Source: Actinoplanes sichuanensis
GTDB taxonomy: Bacteria; Actinomycetota; Actinomycetes; Mycobacteriales; Micromonosporaceae
Direction: 5' to 3'
Assembly: GCF_033097365.1 (NCBI RefSeq)
Contig: NZ_AP028461.1
Coordinates: forward strand, 11,373,501-11,437,500
Length of the DNA stretch: 64,000 bases
Shown: in pieces, positions 50,661-59,488 of the stretch
Numbering within the stretch: position 1 is the first letter of the stretch
Layout of the letters: every line of letters starts with the position of its first letter
Program-made: the position numbers and the translations under genes
The notes under the pieces: generated by a model
Databases searched by the model: none
What the model was told of the DNA's origin: nothing
The model's input: only the letters and a program-made list of their open reading frames with translations

Positions 50661-51638
50661 GGGCGGCGGCGGTGGCGGGGGAGTGCCGTCGCCGAAGGGG
50701 CGGCCGCCCAGGGCCTCCCGGCCGTGCGGGGTCAGCCAGCCGCGCGGGTCCGGCCCGGACGGGACGATGCCGCTCGGATTGATGTCCCGGTGCACCTCGT
50801 AGTAGTGCCGTTTGATGTGCGTGAAATCGATCGTGTCCCCGAACCCGGGCGTCTGGAACAGGTCGCGCGCGTAGGCCCACAGCACCGGCATCTCGGTCAG
50901 CTTGGACCGGTTGCACTTGAAATGGCCGTGATAGACGGCGTCGAATCGGGCCAGGGTGGTGAAGAGTCGGACGTCCGCCTCGGTGATCGTGTCACCGACC
51001 AGATAACGCTGTCCGGAAAGGCGCTCCGAGAGCTGATCGAGCCGGGCGAACAACCTGTCGTACGCCTTCGTGTAGGCCTCCTGCGTGCCCGCGAAGCCGG
51101 CCCGGTAGACGCCGTTGTTGACGTCGGCGAAAACGCCCTCGTTCACCTCGTCGATCTCGTCCCGCAGGTGCGCCGGATAGAGGAGCGGTGCTCCGGGCCG
51201 GTGGAATGCGGTCCACTCCAGCGACATGTCGAGGGTGATCTGGGCGAAGTCGTTGGTGACGACCTTTCCGCTGGTCACATCCACGATCGCGGGCACTGTG
51301 ACGCCCTTGTCGTAATCCGGGAAACGGGCCAGGAAAGCGTCCTGGAGCCGTTCGATTCCGAGCACCGGATCACGTCCGCCCGGATCCAGATCGAACGTCC
51401 AGCTCCGTTCGTCGTGCGTCGGCCCGCAGATGCCCATCGACAGCGCGTCGCCGATTCCGAGCAGCCGCCGCACGATGATCGCGCGGTTCGCCCACGGGCA
51501 GGCCCGGGCCACCACGAGCCGATAACGCCCCGCTTCGACCGGAAAACCATCCCGCCCGTCCGCGGTGATCCGGGTGGCGATGTACCGCTGATCGCGGGTG
51601 AACTCACCCGCCGGATTCACATAGGCCATGCCGTCCAT
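50634..51638 (-). CDS. Glutathionyl-hydroquinone reductase-like protein (Xi-class GST)
   Basis: 334 residues from the ATG at 51638 (GGGA upstream; ATG at 51629 also possible). The redox Cys47 is in RACPWANRA, the CPWA signature of the class. Further family blocks are FPDYDKGVTVPAIVD, the ND-FAQI interface and AYDRLFARLDQLSERLSGQRYLVGDTITEADVRLF. The C-terminus is an added proline-rich tail that overlaps the MarR gene. Actinobacteria use mycothiol rather than glutathione, so the physiological thiol is probably mycothiol (inference). Confidence 0.88.
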   Translation of the reverse strand: MDGMAYVNPAGEFTRDQRYIATRITADGRDGFPVEAGRYRLVVARACPWANRAIIVRRLLGIGDALSMGICGPTHDERSWTFDLDPGGRDPVLGIERLQDAFLARFPDYDKGVTVPAIVDVTSGKVVTNDFAQITLDMSLEWTAFHRPGAPLLYPAHLRDEIDEVNEGVFADVNNGVYRAGFAGTQEAYTKAYDRLFARLDQLSERLSGQRYLVGDTITEADVRLFTTLARFDAVYHGHFKCNRSKLTEMPVLWAYARDLFQTPGFGDTIDFTHIKRHYYEVHRDINPSGIVPSGPDPRGWLTPHGREALGGRPFGDGTPPPPPPPSEAVQKVA

Positions 51639-51782
51639 CGTTCCCGAACGACAGAACCCGAACCCCCTTTTCCGGTACGCCGTCGGCCGCCCACACCCGC
51701 AATCCACTCCGCCCGTGGTGTGCCACGCGAGCGGGCGGCCGGTCACCGCCGAAACGCGACCGCCGGGCGGTGGCCCGGGGAG

Positions 51783-51830
51783 ACGGTCATACCCGGTTAT
51801 CCGGTGACGGTCATAACCGGTCATCCGGTG
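51783..51830. repeat. Two adjacent 24-bp direct repeats
   Basis: ACGGTCATA-C/A-CCGGT-T/C-ATCCGGTG occurs twice in tandem (51783-51806 and 51807-51830), 22 of 24 bases identical. It could be a binding site for a direct-repeat regulator; function unknown. Confidence 0.75.
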
Positions 51831-51836
51831 GGGAAA

Positions 51837-51873
51837 GGGGCGAGGCATCCCCCCGTGCTCGACGCCTCGCCCC
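51837..51873. terminator. Terminator-like hairpin in the divergent spacer
   Basis: GGGGCGAGGC (51837-51846) and its perfect complement GCCTCGCCCC (51864-51873) enclose 17 bases. No annotated gene ends here on either strand. Confidence 0.5.
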
Positions 51874-51909
51874 TGCTCGTAGCCCCGGCTGTCGCCTTTA
51901 TAGCACGTT

Positions 51910-51947
51910 GGGAAAGCGCTTCCCGAGTCTTTCTGGGAGCGCGCCCA
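51910..51947. promoter_or_regulatory. Two LacI-operator-like palindromes
   Basis: GGGAAAGCGCTTCCC (51910-51924) and TGGGAGCGCGCCCA (51934-51947) stand nine bases apart. The second differs at one base from TGGGAGCGCTCCCA, the operator of CebR/CelR-type LacI repressors in actinobacteria. No sugar gene is adjacent. Confidence 0.5.
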
Positions 51948-52123
51948 GGATCGATCGTCCGCTGGTCATGGCCCGGAGACGGTCGATGTCGCCCGGCCCG
52001 GTGCGACACGCACACATCACCCGGTCGGGTCAGCCGATCCCTTACCTTCCCCGAACGTTCCGGAGGCCCGCCCGGCGGCATGATGACCTGGTGACGATAG
52101 GCGGGCGGGCCGATGATGGGCCG

Positions 52124-52813
52124 GTGACGGACGCGCCGGGCAGAGGGTTGGTCCTCGTGGTCGAGGACGAACGGCCGATCGCCGACCTGGTTCGGCTCTA
52201 TCTGAGCCGCGAGGGGTTCGGTGTGCACGTCGAACGGGACGGCCCGGCCGGGCTGGCCGCCGCCCGCCGGCTTCGACCGGTCGCCTGCATCCTGGACATC
52301 GCCCTGCCCGGCCTGGACGGCACCGAGATCTGCCGCCGGTTGCGTGCCGACGGCGACTGGACGCCGGTGATCTTCCTGACCGCGCGCGACGACGAGGTGG
52401 ACCGGATCCTCGGGTTGGAGCTGGGCGGCGACGACTACGTGACGAAACCGTTCAGTCCGCGTGAGCTGGTGACCCGGGTCAAGGCGCTGCTGCGGCGCGC
52501 GGCGGTCGCCGGGGAGACCGATCGGGTGCGAACCCTCGGCCCCCTCACCCTCGACCCGGGCCGCCGGGCCGTCACCGTGGACGGCGCCCCGCTGGTTCTG
52601 ACGGCCACCGAGTTCGACCTGCTCGCCCACCTGCTGGGCCGCCCGGGTCGGGTGTTCACCCGGGAGGAGCTGCTGGCCGCGGTGTGGGGCTACGCGTCGC
52701 ATGCCGGTACCCGTACGGTCGACGTGCACGTGGCGCAGGTGCGGGCCAAGCTCGGCCCGTCCGCCGGTCTGATCCGGACCGTCCGCGGGGTCGGGTACAC
52801 CGCCGATGCGTGA
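52124..52813 (+). CDS. OmpR/PhoB-family response regulator
   Basis: 229 residues from the GTG at 52124; a GTG at 52091 is possible and neither has a clear ribosome binding site. The receiver domain has acidic ED (14-15), phosphoacceptor Asp58 (ACILDIALPG), Thr (FLTARDD) and Lys in YVTKPFSP. The C-terminal winged helix shows LVLTATEFDLLAHLLGRPGRVFTREELLAAVWG and the recognition region RTVDVHVAQVRAKLG. Its end overlaps the histidine kinase start by eight bases, so the two are a cognate pair. The stimulus is unknown. Confidence 0.92.
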   Translation: MTDAPGRGLVLVVEDERPIADLVRLYLSREGFGVHVERDGPAGLAAARRLRPVACILDIALPGLDGTEICRRLRADGDWTPVIFLTARDDEVDRILGLELGGDDYVTKPFSPRELVTRVKALLRRAAVAGETDRVRTLGPLTLDPGRRAVTVDGAPLVLTATEFDLLAHLLGRPGRVFTREELLAAVWGYASHAGTRTVDVHVAQVRAKLGPSAGLIRTVRGVGYTADA

Positions 52814-54176
52814 CTTCTTCCGGACCCTGACCGGCCGGGCCGTGCTCGTCACCGCCGCGACCGCGGTGGTCGCCGTGATCGTGACCGCCCTGGTCGCCGT
52901 GCCGATCGCGATCCGCTCGGTGAACACCCAGATCCGCGCCGAGCTGATGGACAAGACGGTCCTCGCGGTCGAGTCGCTGACCGACGAGCGGCCGGCCGCC
53001 CGCAAGCGGATCACCGACCGGCTACGCGCGCAGGACATCGAGATCTACCTGATCAGAAACGGTCGGATCGATCGGGAGGGGCTGCCGCCCCGGGTGGTCC
53101 GCCGGGTTCTCGACGGGGAGACCGTCGACATCCGCGGCCCGGTCGGCGGTCGGCCCTCGTTCATCGCCGGCCGCCCGCTCCCGGGTGCCGCCGCCGGGGT
53201 GATCCTCACCCGCCGGGTCGCCTCCGGCGTCGCGCTGCGGGTGCTCAGCGGTGTCTGGGTGGCGCTGGTGGCCGGTCTGCTCGGCGGGGTGCTGGCCGGA
53301 GCCCTGCTGGCCCGGTTCGTGGTCCGGCCGATCGGACTGGCCGCGGCCGCCGCCGGCCGGCTCTCCGCCGGGGACCGCTCGGTGCGGATCGCCCGCGCCG
53401 GTCCGGCCGAGGCGGTCCGGCTCGCCGACGCGTTCAACCAGTTGGCGTCCGCCCTGCAGACGAGCGAGGGCCGGGAACGCGACTTCCTGCTGTCGGTGTC
53501 ACACGAACTGCGGACTCCACTCGCGACGATCCGTGGCTACGCCGAGGCGCTGGCCGACGGGGTGATCACCGGAGACGACACGACCGCCGCCGGATCGACG
53601 GTCCTGGCCGAGGCACAGCGCCTGGACCGGCTCATCTCCGACCTGCTGGTGCTCTCCCGTCTGGAGGCCGCCGACCTGCCGCTCGACGTCACCGACGTGG
53701 AGTTGGGCGACCTGGTCCGGCAGGCCGGTCAGGCGTGGGCCGCGCGATGCGCCGACGGCGGCCCGACGCTGACCGTGGAGATCCCCGACATGCCGGTCGT
53801 CGTCGGCACCGACCCGGGCCGGATCCGGCAGGTCCTCGACGGCCTGTGCGAGAACGCGCTGCGGGTGGTCCCGGCCGGCGCGCCACTGGTCCTGGCGGTC
53901 CGACCCGGCGATCAGGGCGGCATCATCGAGGTACGCGACGGCGGCCCCGGCTTCACCGACGACGACTTGGCCGTGGCCTTCGAACGGGGCGAACTGAACC
54001 GCCGTTACCGGGGTGTCCGCAAGGTCGGCAGCGGCTTGGGTCTGGCCCTGGCGGCCCGCCTGGTGACCCGTCTGGGCGGCCGGATAACCGCGGCTCACGC
54101 CCCCGAGGGTGGGGCGATGTTCCGGGTGGAGCTGCCCTACCGTCCGGCCGGCTCCAGCCCATCCCCACCGCCGTAG
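52806..54176 (+). CDS. Two-component sensor histidine kinase
   Basis: 456 residues. Two membrane segments (about 15-37 and 147-173) frame an extracytoplasmic sensor of about 110 residues, followed by a HAMP domain (RPIGLAAAAAGRLSAGDRSV). The phosphoacceptor is His233 in SVSHELRTPLATIRGY. The ATPase domain has CENALRVV (N box), VRDGGPGF and GSGLGLALAARL; the N box lacks the usual second Asn pair but keeps the key Asn. It pairs with the overlapping response regulator. The C-terminus is a short Ser/Pro tail. Confidence 0.92.
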   Translation: MRDFFRTLTGRAVLVTAATAVVAVIVTALVAVPIAIRSVNTQIRAELMDKTVLAVESLTDERPAARKRITDRLRAQDIEIYLIRNGRIDREGLPPRVVRRVLDGETVDIRGPVGGRPSFIAGRPLPGAAAGVILTRRVASGVALRVLSGVWVALVAGLLGGVLAGALLARFVVRPIGLAAAAAGRLSAGDRSVRIARAGPAEAVRLADAFNQLASALQTSEGRERDFLLSVSHELRTPLATIRGYAEALADGVITGDDTTAAGSTVLAEAQRLDRLISDLLVLSRLEAADLPLDVTDVELGDLVRQAGQAWAARCADGGPTLTVEIPDMPVVVGTDPGRIRQVLDGLCENALRVVPAGAPLVLAVRPGDQGGIIEVRDGGPGFTDDDLAVAFERGELNRRYRGVRKVGSGLGLALAARLVTRLGGRITAAHAPEGGAMFRVELPYRPAGSSPSPPP

Positions 54177-54293
54177 CCTCGGGCCTCGCCGATGCGGCCC
54201 GGATGGTGGGTTCGTCATCGTGGCGGTGGTCGACCTCGGCTCGCGGGGTTCTTACCGAACTCGAACATCTGCCTGATACGGCCCGATCGCGTC

Positions 54294-54803
54294 ATGTCGA
54301 ACATCGATCGCATGGCTCGTACATCCGTGCAGGTTTTGATCTTCGCTGTTGCTCTCGCGGTGACCGGATGCGGCGCGCAAGCGCCCGCCCACGTCGCCGA
54401 CGCCGCCATCGAGATGGCGGCTCTCCAGGAGGTCGGGTTCGACGCCGGAGACGCCGGAGATGTCGGACCCGCCGCCTCGGACTCGCCCGGCGTGCGGCCT
54501 CGGGCCGTGCGGCGGCTGCTGCGGCAGAACACGCTGCACGGCGAGGTCGTGGTGCGGACCCGGGAGGGCGAGGACCGCACCATCGTGGTGCAGCGTGGTG
54601 AGGTCACCACCGCGGACGACAAGGGTTTCACCGTGAAGTCGTCCGACGGCTACGTGCTGACCTGGACCTTCGGTGACCCGCTGCGGGTGGCCCAGAATCG
54701 CGAGAAGACCGAGCGCAGCGCGGTGAAGGCGGGCGTGCAGGTGGGCGTCGGCGGGGTCCGTGACGGCTCGGCCGTCACGGCCCGGCTGATCATCGTGAAG
54801 TGA
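54294..54803 (+). CDS. Putative lipoprotein of unknown function
   Basis: 169 residues from the ATG at 54294; the ATG at 54312 also gives a good signal peptide. The lipobox is AVTGC with Cys26. The mature part has an acidic spacer (GFDAGDAGDVG) and a beta-rich domain (TLHGEVVVRTREGEDRTIVVQRGEVTTADDKGFTVKSSDGYVLTWTFGD...ARLIIVK) that looks like a small OB- or SH3-like barrel. It follows the histidine kinase gene after 117 bases and may be co-expressed. I do not recognise a named family. Confidence 0.75.
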   Translation: MSNIDRMARTSVQVLIFAVALAVTGCGAQAPAHVADAAIEMAALQEVGFDAGDAGDVGPAASDSPGVRPRAVRRLLRQNTLHGEVVVRTREGEDRTIVVQRGEVTTADDKGFTVKSSDGYVLTWTFGDPLRVAQNREKTERSAVKAGVQVGVGGVRDGSAVTARLIIVK

Positions 54804-54813
54804 ACCGACGCCC

Positions 54814-55584
54814 TTACTGGAGGAAGCTGCCGAACGGCGACAGCAGCAGTTTGCCGAGGCCGGTGGCGGTGTGGTCGAGACGGCGACGCTCCTTGTCGAG
54901 CGCGCTCAGATCGTGTCGGAGCGCCCAGATCTTCTGGGCGTTGCGCCAGGCGACATTGCGCGTGTACTCCACCATCTCGCCCTGCCACCAGTCGTCCAGA
55001 TCACCGTTCATCGTGTCGATGAGCAGCTGCCAACGGTCCAGATAGCCGCGGCGCAGACCCGGGATCTCCTCGGCGAAGATGTCGTTCACCTGGAGGTAGT
55101 CGTGGTGCTGGTCGCTGCCGTCGACCGGGTCGCTGCCCAGGTGGTCGAAGGTGGTCACCAGCGCGAACGGCAGGTCGAAGTTGATGTGCGCGTTGACCCC
55201 GGCGACCGCCGAGGGCAGAGCACGCGCGTCCGGCCCGGGGATCCGGGTGAACAGGCCGGCCCACACGCCCGGGCAGGCCGGGCTGCCCTCGGTCCAGTAG
55301 CGCAGGGCGTCGAAATAGCGGGCGGCGAATTCGACATCGAGCCGGGCCAGGAAGGCCGGGTCCTTGAACTTGCCGGCGTAGAGACGCTCCAGCACGTTCT
55401 CGGTGATCGTGAGATAGAGCCTGTTGAAGTCGGCCAGCGGGTTGCTATCCAGCAACGGTGGCACTCGGCACAGCACGACCTGTACTTGTGCGAGTAGGTC
55501 GACCACTCCGGGGACGTCGTCGGGGTGCCGTTGCAGGAGGTCGGACATCTCCTGCTGTACGGGGCCCCAGATGGGCTGGGTCAT
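54814..55584 (-). CDS. DUF5995 family protein
   Basis: 256 residues, ATG at 55584 with GGAGGAACC upstream. Family blocks are FNRLYLTITENVLERL, FAARYFDALRYW, NAHINFDLPFALVTT and HHDYLQVNDIF. The conserved His, Asp and Asn residues suggest a metal site, but the activity of the family is not known to me. The protein is soluble, with no signal peptide. It is convergent with the lipoprotein gene. Confidence 0.85.
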   Translation of the reverse strand: MTQPIWGPVQQEMSDLLQRHPDDVPGVVDLLAQVQVVLCRVPPLLDSNPLADFNRLYLTITENVLERLYAGKFKDPAFLARLDVEFAARYFDALRYWTEGSPACPGVWAGLFTRIPGPDARALPSAVAGVNAHINFDLPFALVTTFDHLGSDPVDGSDQHHDYLQVNDIFAEEIPGLRRGYLDRWQLLIDTMNGDLDDWWQGEMVEYTRNVAWRNAQKIWALRHDLSALDKERRRLDHTATGLGKLLLSPFGSFLQ

Positions 55585-55625
55585 GGGTTCCTCCGTGGGT
55601 GATGCAAAGGCAACGGAGGGCCCCC

Positions 55626-55661
55626 AGCACCGCCCGGCGAAGCCTGTCGCCGGGCGGTGCT
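55626..55661 (-). terminator. Hairpin terminator after the large LuxR-type regulator gene
   Basis: A perfect 15-bp stem (AGCACCGCCCGGCGA and its complement) with a 6-nt loop, about 100 bases past the regulator stop codon and upstream of the DUF5995 start. Confidence 0.75.
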
Positions 55662-55759
55662 CCCCCGTGGCGCCTACACTTCCACCGGGGGTCCGTCATC
55701 GGATCGGTAGAACGACGTATTCCGTGTACGTATGTCACGGCAGCGTAACGATCCCCTGG

Positions 55760-58567
55760 TCAGGCCGCTGTCAGATAGACGCGACTGGCCTGCACGCGAG
55801 TGCGCACCTGCAACTTGTCGAAGATGTGCCCGAGATGCACGCCGACGGTGCGCTCGCTGATGAACAGCAACTCACCTATCTCGCGATTGGTCAAGCCCTC
55901 GGCCACCGCGGCCAGGACCTCCCGCTCCCGCCCGGTCAGTGCGGACAGCTCGTCGGCGGCCCGCTCCGGCCCGGCCGGCAGCACCTGGACGTCGTCGCCG
56001 AGCGTGACCCGGAACCGTTGCGCCACCCCGATGATCTCGTTGGCGAACGGGCGGGCGCCCATCGCGGTCGCCGTGGCGTACGCCTGGCGCAGCCCGGTGA
56101 TCGCCGACGTCCGCCGCACCCGGCGCTGCAACGAGACCTCGGCGTGCCGGAGGCGGGAGTACGCCGCCGGGTACGGCTGCTGGCGCCGGTCCCAGATGGC
56201 GGCCGCCCGGGCCCACGGCTCGGGATCCTGCCGGTCCTCGACCCGGCTCAGCTCGGCGGTGCACAGGTCCAGGTAGCCGTCGACCACCGCACGAACCGGC
56301 GCGGGTGCCTCGCCCACACCCTTGACCAGGCGATCCATCACCGTCCGGAGGCGGCGGATGGCCCCCGGATCGGTCGGCTGCCCGGCCACGTGCGCCTCCG
56401 CCTCGGCCCGCAGGCCGTGCCAGGCCAGCACGCCGAGCAGCACCAGGTCGTCGGAGCGGGTCTCGGTCAGGCCACGCTGCACGGCGGCCCGCGCCTCGGC
56501 GTGCTCGCCCTGCCACATCGCCAGGCCGGCCCGCAGCGTCAGCATCGGCAGCACGTGCCGCGCTCCGCCACCGGCCAGCAGGGTCGCCACCGCGTCCAGG
56601 TCGCGGCGGGCATTGTCCACCTCCCCGAAACCGACCCAGAGCTGGGAGCGGGCGAGCAGCAACTCGACCGCGTCGGCGCCGGACGGGTGGTAACGCATGG
56701 CGGTCTCCAGCACGGCGTACGCCTCGGACCACTGACCGTTCCGGAACAGCCCCTTGGCGGCGATCGCCAGCAGCCGGGTCTGATAGGTGCGGCCCACCCC
56801 GCGGGCGGCGAGCAGGTCGGCGCCCCGGCGGGCCACCAGCACACCCTCCTCGATGCTGTTCAGCGGGCCGGCCAGCAGCTCGGCCAGGTGCAGGTAGGCC
56901 ACGCCCAGGTCGTCCGGGTGCCCGGACCGCTCGGCGATCTCCACGGCGTGCCTGATCACGGCCAGCCCGGCGTCCGGGTCCTCGCGGAACGCGGCACTGA
57001 AACCCAGCGCGGCGCTCGCCCGGACCAGGTCGGTGGTGGCCCCGTTCACCGCGGCCAGTTCGAGCGCCTCCCGCGCGTGCTGGTTGGCGTCCGCATAGCG
57101 GCCGAGATGCAAGAGCAGTTCAGCGAGGTACGCCGCAGCCGACGCCCGCCGGCGCGGGGTGCAGTCCGGTGCCTCCAGAGCACGCTGGTACTCCACCTCG
57201 GCGGTCGCCGAACGCCCGGCCGCGGCCAGATAACGCGCCCGCCGCAGGTGCAGCTCGGACTGGCCGGGTGCGTCCGGGCGGCCGGCCAGCTCCTCCAGCC
57301 GGGCCAGCGCCAGCAGATGCTCGCCGCACTGGTGGGCCGACTCGGCGGCGTGCCCCAGCAACTCGGTGCGGCGCTCGTCGGCCTCACCGGCCAGCTGCAG
57401 CGCGATGGTCCAGTAGCGGTGCGCCTCGGCGAAGCCGTACATCCGCTCGGCTGCGCGGGCCGAGGCCACCACCGGGGGCAGCGCCCGATCCGGCTCGCCG
57501 GCCCGCTGCCAGTGGTGGGCCAGGCGCGCGTTGTCCGGCTCGCCCTCCACCGACTCCAGGGTCTCGGCGTAGCGCCGGTGCAGCGACGCCGCCTCGGCCG
57601 GCAGCACCTCCTGCTCCAGCACCTCGGCGACCAGCCGGTGCCGCAGCTTGTAACCGTCCGGGTCACTGGCCACGAACCGGTGTGTGACCGCCGCCCGGAC
57701 CGCCTCGATCAGCTGGTCCTCCGGCAGCGGGACCACCCCGGCCAGCACCGCGTGCTCGACCGGCTCGACACCGGCCGCGATGGCGTGCACCACGGTGTGC
57801 GCGTGCGGCGGCAGCTCGTCGACCCGGGACAGGAAGATCTCGCGCAGCGTGTCGGACAGCTCGACCCGGCCGTCGCGCAGGTCACGGGAGAGCTCCTCGA
57901 CCACGAACGGGTTGCCGCCGCTGCGCTTGAAGACCCGGTCGGCGTCCTCCAGGGCCACCGTGCCGCCGACGATCGCGGTCACCAGCTCGTGGGTGTGCTC
58001 CTGACTCAGCGGGGCCAGGTCGACCACCCGGACCGAGCGCAGGCGCCGCAGCTCGGCCAGCACCCGGCGCAGCGGGTGGGTGCCGTGCAGCGCCTCGGCC
58101 CGGATCGCGGCGAGCACCGACACCCGGACGTCACCGAGCCCGGCGAGCAGATAGAGCAGCAGCTGACGGGTGCTCCGGTCGGCCCACTGCAGGTCGTCCA
58201 GGACGAGCAGGAGCTGCTGGTCACCGGCGATCGCCCGGAGGTCGCGCGACACCCGTTCGAGCAGCGCCCCGGCGTCGTCGGCGGCACCGGCCGGGGTCGA
58301 GCCGTCGAGCCGGCGCAGCGCCTGCAGCACCGGGTGCAGCGGCGAGGCGTCACCGATGTCCAGGCAGGTGCCGAACAGCACCGAGAAGCCCGTCTCGCGC
58401 AACGCGTCGGCGGTCTCGTGCAGCAGCCGTGTCTTACCGACACCGCTCTCCCCGGTCACGAACACCGCAGCGGTGCCGCCGGTACCGACGTTGCGGAGGT
58501 TTGACTGAACGTCGGCCAGCGTGCCGGTGCGCCCGACAAGCGGCCCCTCGTCCCCCTGTCTGGCCAT
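55760..58567 (-). CDS. Large AAA/TPR transcriptional regulator with LuxR-type HTH
   Basis: 935 residues from the ATG at 58567; the frame stays open upstream only by GC bias. The N-terminal ATPase has Walker A GESGVGKT (39-46) and Walker B LLLVLDDLQWAD. A long helical TPR-like region spans about 330-830. The C-terminal HTH is LTGREREVLAAVAEGLTNREIGELLFISERTVGVHLGHIFDKL. This is the plan of LAL/MalT-like STAND regulators. TAGGCT on the minus strand seven bases before the ATG suggests a leaderless mRNA. It is divergent from a one-domain class III cyclase; in other bacteria such cyclase domains are fused to AAA/TPR proteins like this one. Confidence 0.9.
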   Translation of the reverse strand: MARQGDEGPLVGRTGTLADVQSNLRNVGTGGTAAVFVTGESGVGKTRLLHETADALRETGFSVLFGTCLDIGDASPLHPVLQALRRLDGSTPAGAADDAGALLERVSRDLRAIAGDQQLLLVLDDLQWADRSTRQLLLYLLAGLGDVRVSVLAAIRAEALHGTHPLRRVLAELRRLRSVRVVDLAPLSQEHTHELVTAIVGGTVALEDADRVFKRSGGNPFVVEELSRDLRDGRVELSDTLREIFLSRVDELPPHAHTVVHAIAAGVEPVEHAVLAGVVPLPEDQLIEAVRAAVTHRFVASDPDGYKLRHRLVAEVLEQEVLPAEAASLHRRYAETLESVEGEPDNARLAHHWQRAGEPDRALPPVVASARAAERMYGFAEAHRYWTIALQLAGEADERRTELLGHAAESAHQCGEHLLALARLEELAGRPDAPGQSELHLRRARYLAAAGRSATAEVEYQRALEAPDCTPRRRASAAAYLAELLLHLGRYADANQHAREALELAAVNGATTDLVRASAALGFSAAFREDPDAGLAVIRHAVEIAERSGHPDDLGVAYLHLAELLAGPLNSIEEGVLVARRGADLLAARGVGRTYQTRLLAIAAKGLFRNGQWSEAYAVLETAMRYHPSGADAVELLLARSQLWVGFGEVDNARRDLDAVATLLAGGGARHVLPMLTLRAGLAMWQGEHAEARAAVQRGLTETRSDDLVLLGVLAWHGLRAEAEAHVAGQPTDPGAIRRLRTVMDRLVKGVGEAPAPVRAVVDGYLDLCTAELSRVEDRQDPEPWARAAAIWDRRQQPYPAAYSRLRHAEVSLQRRVRRTSAITGLRQAYATATAMGARPFANEIIGVAQRFRVTLGDDVQVLPAGPERAADELSALTGREREVLAAVAEGLTNREIGELLFISERTVGVHLGHIFDKLQVRTRVQASRVYLTAA

Positions 58568-58741
58568 GCCCGGCAGCCTAATCCGTATCCGCCTATCACT
58601 ATGTCGTCGGTTCGGACTGTTCTGCGTCACAAAAACGACGGAATTCGATGCTGTCAGAGATACGTCGTTCTGCGGATCCGCGTCTTGTCCGAGGCTGGCA
58701 CCGTACTCCCGGTCAACGCAGTGATCTGGGGGAGCGAAGAC

Positions 58742-59350
58742 ATGAGCACCGTCAGCAGTGCCGTTCAGGAGCGTAGGCAGACCGTAACCGTGCTGTTCAT
58801 CGACATCGTCGGGTTCACCTCTCTGGTGGACCGGTTGGACTGCGCGGAGGTGCGGGCGCTCCAGAGGGACTACTTCTCGGCCGTCTCGGCCGTGGTCCGT
58901 GACAACGGCGGGATCGTCGAGAAGTACGTGGGGGACGCGGTGATGGCGGTGTTCGGCGCCGCGGAGGGGGGATTCGGGCCGGGGGCGGCCGCCTCCGCGG
59001 TCCAGGCGGGCCTGTCGGTTCAGGAGTCGTTGAGGGGGCGTCTCCTGGCCGGCAGGTTCCCCGTCCGGACCCGGGTCGGTCTGGCCACCGGCGAGGTGAT
59101 CGTCGACCCGATGGCCGCCTTCGACGGCGGTTACGGGATGATCAGTGGCAGCGTGGTGAGTACGGCGGCCCGTCTCCAGGCCTATGCGCCGCACGACACC
59201 GTCGTGGTCTGCTCGGCCACCCGGGACGTGACCGACGCGCTCATCGCCTACCAGGAGCTGCCACCGGTGTCGGTTCCGGGCAAGCCCTATCCGCTGGACC
59301 TCTTCCGGGCACTCCAGCCGCAGACCGTGTCCTTTGCGACTGTGGCGTAG
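58742..59350 (+). CDS. Single-domain class III adenylate/guanylate cyclase-like protein
   Basis: 202 residues from the ATG at 58742 with GGGGGAGC upstream. Metal-binding Asp21 (VLFIDIVGFT) and Asp65 (EKYVGDAVMAVFG) are present, as is the purine-contacting Lys61. The transition-state Asn is Ser140 (GSVVSTAARLQ), while the Arg (Arg144) is kept. There is no membrane or sensor domain. The divergent neighbour is a large AAA/TPR regulator, and the two may act together. Activity is uncertain because of the Asn change. Confidence 0.82.
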   Translation: MSTVSSAVQERRQTVTVLFIDIVGFTSLVDRLDCAEVRALQRDYFSAVSAVVRDNGGIVEKYVGDAVMAVFGAAEGGFGPGAAASAVQAGLSVQESLRGRLLAGRFPVRTRVGLATGEVIVDPMAAFDGGYGMISGSVVSTAARLQAYAPHDTVVVCSATRDVTDALIAYQELPPVSVPGKPYPLDLFRALQPQTVSFATVA

Positions 59351-59488
59351 CGCACTTCTTGGGGTGGATCATCCCTATTTTGGCCACGGACTGGTCTAGA
59401 CCTGCCTCGCCTGGGGCAGAAGTGTCATAGGCGCCGGGTAGGCTCGCGCCGTCCTTGACCACCATGGCTTGACCGGGAGTGCCGCCTC

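Larger units (their letters stand above)
51639..52123. other. Long divergent intergenic region with repeats and operator-like sites
   Basis: 485 bp without a convincing gene. It holds two 24-bp direct repeats (51783-51830), a 10-bp-stem hairpin (51837-51873) and two LacI-operator-like palindromes (51910-51924 and 51934-51947). A terminator-like hairpin in the middle of a divergent spacer suggests that an unannotated small transcript may be present. Confidence 0.6.

Noticed and set aside
55424..58504. 1026-codon open frame on the plus strand
   Set aside because: Antisense to the AAA/TPR/LuxR gene; Gln/Arg/Gly/His-rich shadow composition without any domain.
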